A DNA stretch of 26,804 nucleotides from Gammaproteobacteria bacterium (GTDB taxonomy: Bacteria > Pseudomonadota > Gammaproteobacteria > UBA11654). The stretch covers positions 1-26,804 of the forward strand of contig JABHDX010000055.1 in the NCBI GenBank assembly GCA_018672815.1, read 5' to 3'. The notes beneath the pieces were generated by a model, which searched no databases, was not told the origin of the DNA, and saw nothing but the letters and a program-made list of their open reading frames with translations. Positions within the stretch are counted from its first letter, which is position 1, and each line of letters begins with the position of its first letter. The translations under genes and the position numbers were made by a program. Shown one piece after another: positions 24,257-26,804 of this stretch.

Positions 24257-25149
24257 TGAATCAATACGTATCACCTAGAAGCTGGTTAATAATTATAAGC
24301 CTCTCAGCGATGTGGGGCAGTGCTTTTACTTTCATAAAAATTGCCATAACAGAAGTGGGGCCAATTAGCCTGGTATTTTTAAGACTAATTATAGCATCCA
24401 TTATTTTAGGTTTTTTATTCCTTAGAAAGGAACATTGGCATGCCATTCGGAAAAATTTATTTCATATTTTTTTCATAGGTGCGGCAAATATTGCCATGCC
24501 TTTTTTCTGTTTTTCTTATGCGGCAAAATATATTAATGCCAGCTCAATGGCGATAGTCAATGGAAGCACTCCTCTTTTTGCTCTTGTCTTTTCTTTATTT
24601 TTTCTTGGTTTTAAATTTAAAGTGAATCAATTATTTGGCATTGTTATAGGTATAGTAGGACTGGTTATTTTTGTGGGCTCTGAATCTTTAGAATTCAATC
24701 TATTTCCATTAATGATCGCTATGCTTGGAGCATCTTTGTATGGTGTCTCTATGGTTTATATGTATAAATATGAAGTTCTCGAAGCCAAACCAATGTCTGC
24801 AATAACAATGATAGCTGCAACAATATTGATTAGCCCATTTTTGATTGCAGATCCAATTATTATTGATGTTCATGATTATAAAATTATTGGCAGCATTGTT
24901 TTTCTAGGTGTCTTTTGCACAGGGCTTGCCTATATTCCTTATTACACTTTGGTAAAGAGAGTGGGACCAATTAGCACTTCAATCTTAGCCATGCTCGTTC
25001 CAATATTTGGAATGCTATGGGCTTATATTTTTTTACAAGAAGAGATAACATTGAGAATGATTACAGGTTGTGCGCTAATTATTTTTGGTGTGCTTTTAAC
25101 TAACTTAATGAACAGTAATAAAACTCATGAGAAAAACTCTAACATATAA
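24256..25149 (+). CDS. EamA/DMT-family transporter (10 transmembrane helices)
   Basis: 297 residues, nearly all hydrophobic, with about ten membrane segments in two homologous halves. The first half opens with W-G-S-A-F-T-F-I-K-I and the second has the family's characteristic G-P-I-S-T-S-I-L-A-M-L-V-P-I-F-G-M-L-W-A near 232-256. EamA proteins are usually exporters of amino acids or metabolites. Its start overlaps the stop of the acyl-CoA dehydrogenase, and its last 23 bp overlap the next gene, so it sits inside the transport/catabolism unit. The substrate cannot be deduced; it may export a by-product or a toxic excess of the compound imported by the downstream ABC system (inference). Confidence 0.9.
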   Translation: MNQYVSPRSWLIIISLSAMWGSAFTFIKIAITEVGPISLVFLRLIIASIILGFLFLRKEHWHAIRKNLFHIFFIGAANIAMPFFCFSYAAKYINASSMAIVNGSTPLFALVFSLFFLGFKFKVNQLFGIVIGIVGLVIFVGSESLEFNLFPLMIAMLGASLYGVSMVYMYKYEVLEAKPMSAITMIAATILISPFLIADPIIIDVHDYKIIGSIVFLGVFCTGLAYIPYYTLVKRVGPISTSILAMLVPIFGMLWAYIFLQEEITLRMITGCALIIFGVLLTNLMNSNKTHEKNSNI

Positions 25150-26257
25150 AATTTTCAATCTTCTTATACTTGTAGCGATTGTGTTGCTACAATCATTTAC
25201 TGCTGTTTCTAAAGAAGATAATGTCATTAATTTCTATAACTGGGCGGATTATATCGGTGAATCAACGATTAGGGACTTTGAGAAAGAATATGGGATAAAG
25301 GTTAATTACGATCAATATGATTCTTCCGAAATTGTCGAAGCAAAACTCCTGGCAGGAAATTCAGGATACGACTTGGTCGTTCACTCAGCCATGTACTCAA
25401 AAAGACTGACGGCGCTGAATATATTTCATGAAATTGAACCTGAAAAGCTTTCTAACTATAAACTTTTAGACCCGATGCTAATGAAAATGCTCGATGAGAT
25501 TGACACAGGGAATCGAGTCATGATTCCTTATAGCTATGGCTCAACAGGAGTGAGTTATGATGCCAATAAAATCTTTGCCCGAGATCCTAATCCACCAATA
25601 GGCAGTGCTGCGATGTTATATGAACCAGATACCCTTTCTAAATTTGCAGATTGTGGCATCATCATGCTTGACTCTCCAACCGATGTCATCCCTCAAGCGC
25701 TTGTCTACCTTGGTTACGATGATAGCTCAAAAGATCCTAGAGAACTGGATGAAGCAGAAGAGCTTTTACATGGAGCAAGGCCATTTATCAAAAAATTTAC
25801 ATCCACCACATTACTCAATGATCTTGCCAACGGTGATGCCTGTATTGCAATGAGCTGGGCTGGAGATTATGCGACAGCCAAAGATCGGGCAGAGGAAGCA
25901 GGCAAGGATATAGATCTGAGATATTTTGTTCCTGAAGAAGGTGGGCTCCTGTGGGTAGACATTATCGTCATACCCAAAGATGCGAAGAATATAGAAAATG
26001 CATACTTATTGCTTGATTACCTATTACGTCCAGAGGTGAGTGCAGACTTTGTGAATTTGACACACTATGCAAGCCCAGTGCCTAATGCCAAAAATTTTAT
26101 TAAAGAAGAAGTGGTTTCTGACCCAGCGGTATACCCTACACCTGAAATTATGGATCGATTATTCTTCACAGAGGTTGATCCACCAAAATACAGTAGAATT
26201 AAAACGAGGATTTTCAGTCGATTTAAAACAGGGATTAAAAAGAGAGAGCGCGAATGA
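25127..26257 (+). CDS. potF: PotF-like polyamine ABC transporter substrate-binding protein
   Basis: 376 residues. The signal peptide is about 1-27 (basic start, hydrophobic core 10-25, A-V-S); it exists only from this ATG, which justifies the 23-bp overlap with the exporter gene. The mature protein aligns throughout with E. coli PotF: Y-N-W39-A-D41-Y, A-N-G-D-x-C-I-A with W244-A-G-D247, D278 and Y314, most at identical precursor numbering. Pocket differences are W276 in place of Phe (as in PotD), and H-S87-A-M-Y in place of P-S-A-S-F. It should bind a di- or polyamine or a similar cationic amine in the periplasm and deliver it to PotHI. Its TGA overlaps the ATG of the ATPase gene. Confidence 0.9.
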   Translation: MRKTLTYKIFNLLILVAIVLLQSFTAVSKEDNVINFYNWADYIGESTIRDFEKEYGIKVNYDQYDSSEIVEAKLLAGNSGYDLVVHSAMYSKRLTALNIFHEIEPEKLSNYKLLDPMLMKMLDEIDTGNRVMIPYSYGSTGVSYDANKIFARDPNPPIGSAAMLYEPDTLSKFADCGIIMLDSPTDVIPQALVYLGYDDSSKDPRELDEAEELLHGARPFIKKFTSTTLLNDLANGDACIAMSWAGDYATAKDRAEEAGKDIDLRYFVPEEGGLLWVDIIVIPKDAKNIENAYLLLDYLLRPEVSADFVNLTHYASPVPNAKNFIKEEVVSDPAVYPTPEIMDRLFFTEVDPPKYSRIKTRIFSRFKTGIKKRERE

Positions 26258-26804
26258 CAATAAATGAAAAGAATTACATCGAGATCAAAGGTGTCAGCAA
26301 AAATTTTGGTGACGTCATTGCAGTTGATAATGTCGACCTAGCAATAAAAAAAGGGGAGCTTTTTTCAATACTCGGGGCATCGGGATCTGGAAAAACAACA
26401 CTACTCAGAATACTGGCTGGATTAGAAACACCAAGCCAAGGGAGCATCATGATTGATGGTATGGATATGACTACCATGGCTCCATATGATCGCCCAGTTA
26501 ATATTATGTTTCAAAATTACGCTCTTTTTCCTCATATGTCTGTTTTTGACAATATTGCATATGGACTGAAGAAAGAAGGAGAAACTAAAGAAATCATTGA
26601 AGAAAAAGTCAAACGAATGTTATCGCTCGTTAAACTTGAAGGATATGATAGTCGAAAGCCCAATCAGCTATCAGGTGGTCAATCACAACGGGTTGCTCTA
26701 GCAAGGTCTTTGATCAAAGAGCCAAAAGTCCTGCTTCTTGATGAACCAATGGCAGCATTGGATAAAAAACTTCGTCAAAGCACACAGTTTGAGTTAATGG
26801 ACAT
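26254..26804 (+). CDS. potG: PotG-like polyamine ABC transporter ATP-binding protein (3' end outside window)
   Basis: The first 183 residues are present and the frame is open to the right edge. All nucleotide-binding motifs are intact: Walker A G41-A-S-G-S-G-K-T-T49, Q-loop Q87 followed by N-Y-A-L-F-P-H-M, signature L-S-G-G-Q143-S-Q-R, and Walker B V-L-L-L-D163-E-P. The following M-A-A-L-D-K-K-L-R resembles PotG (M-G-A-L-D-K-K-L-R) more than PotA. It powers import of the ligand of the preceding binding protein; the permeases (potH, potI) are expected just beyond the window. The ATGA overlap with potF suggests translational coupling. The regulatory C-terminal domain is not visible. Confidence 0.92.
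   Translation, partial: MTINEKNYIEIKGVSKNFGDVIAVDNVDLAIKKGELFSILGASGSGKTTLLRILAGLETPSQGSIMIDGMDMTTMAPYDRPVNIMFQNYALFPHMSVFDNIAYGLKKEGETKEIIEEKVKRMLSLVKLEGYDSRKPNQLSGGQSQRVALARSLIKEPKVLLLDEPMAALDKKLRQSTQFELMD

Noticed and set aside
1..26804. tRNA, rRNA, CRISPR array, insertion sequence or phage integration site
   Set aside because: No cloverleaf-like sequence, regularly spaced repeat, transposase or integrase motif was seen on either strand; absence by eye is not a full search.

Overview
This window is densely coded, AT-rich DNA (GC roughly 37-40% by eye). It has short intergenic gaps, many stop/start overlaps (ATGA, TAATG) and no rRNA, tRNA, insertion sequence or CRISPR that I can see. The gene content is ester and amide hydrolases, aldehyde and acyl-CoA dehydrogenases, a polyamine-type ABC transporter, and PuuA/PuuC-like and PYROXD2-like enzymes. 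It points to a heterotrophic proteobacterium, most likely a marine-type gammaproteobacterium with a compact genome. That placement is an inference from gene content and composition; there is no phylogenetic marker here.

Layout. (1) 2-7546, plus strand: a seven-gene unit with almost no spacers. In order: amidohydrolase tail, exported CocE-type hydrolase, exported thioredoxin-fold protein, SDR, quinone-reductase-like MDR, ALDH7-type aldehyde dehydrogenase, exported type-B carboxylesterase. It looks like hydrolysis of esters or amides followed by oxidation of the released alcohol or aldehyde. (2) 7553-10369: small accessory genes in alternating orientation. These are a CIA30-domain protein (-), a deazaflavin-dependent-nitroreductase-fold protein (+), DoxX (-) and an MFS transporter (+). 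(3) 10409-21912, minus strand: a tightly packed eight-gene operon. In transcription order: class III aminotransferase, two tandem PYROXD2-like FAD oxidoreductases, a GcvT-like folate protein, an ADP-forming acyl-CoA synthetase, a PuuC-like aldehyde dehydrogenase, an enoyl-CoA hydratase and a PuuA-like glutamine-synthetase-family ligase. (4) 21913-22097: a divergent promoter region with nested inverted repeats. (5) 22098-26804, plus strand: epoxide-hydrolase-like protein, acyl-CoA dehydrogenase, EamA exporter, PotF-like binding protein and a PotG-like ATPase cut by the window edge.

The main point of interest is region 3 with region 5. The enzymes fit import and catabolism of an N-methylated amine or polyamine-like compound. 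Uptake would be by the Pot-type transporter and gamma-glutamylation by the PuuA-like ligase. The PYROXD2-like flavoproteins would oxidise the C-N bond and the GcvT-like protein would capture the one-carbon unit on tetrahydrofolate. The PuuC-like ALDH and the aminotransferase would process the remaining aldehyde or amine. CoA activation by the ADP-forming ligase would then feed a short beta-oxidation-like segment (acyl-CoA dehydrogenase, crotonase). This combination is not a textbook pathway that I recognise. The individual family calls are firm; the pathway and substrate are inference.

Several start codons were set from the sequence context, including a TTG (20597) and two GTGs (11770, 22098). 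Upstream in-frame alternatives are noted where they exist.
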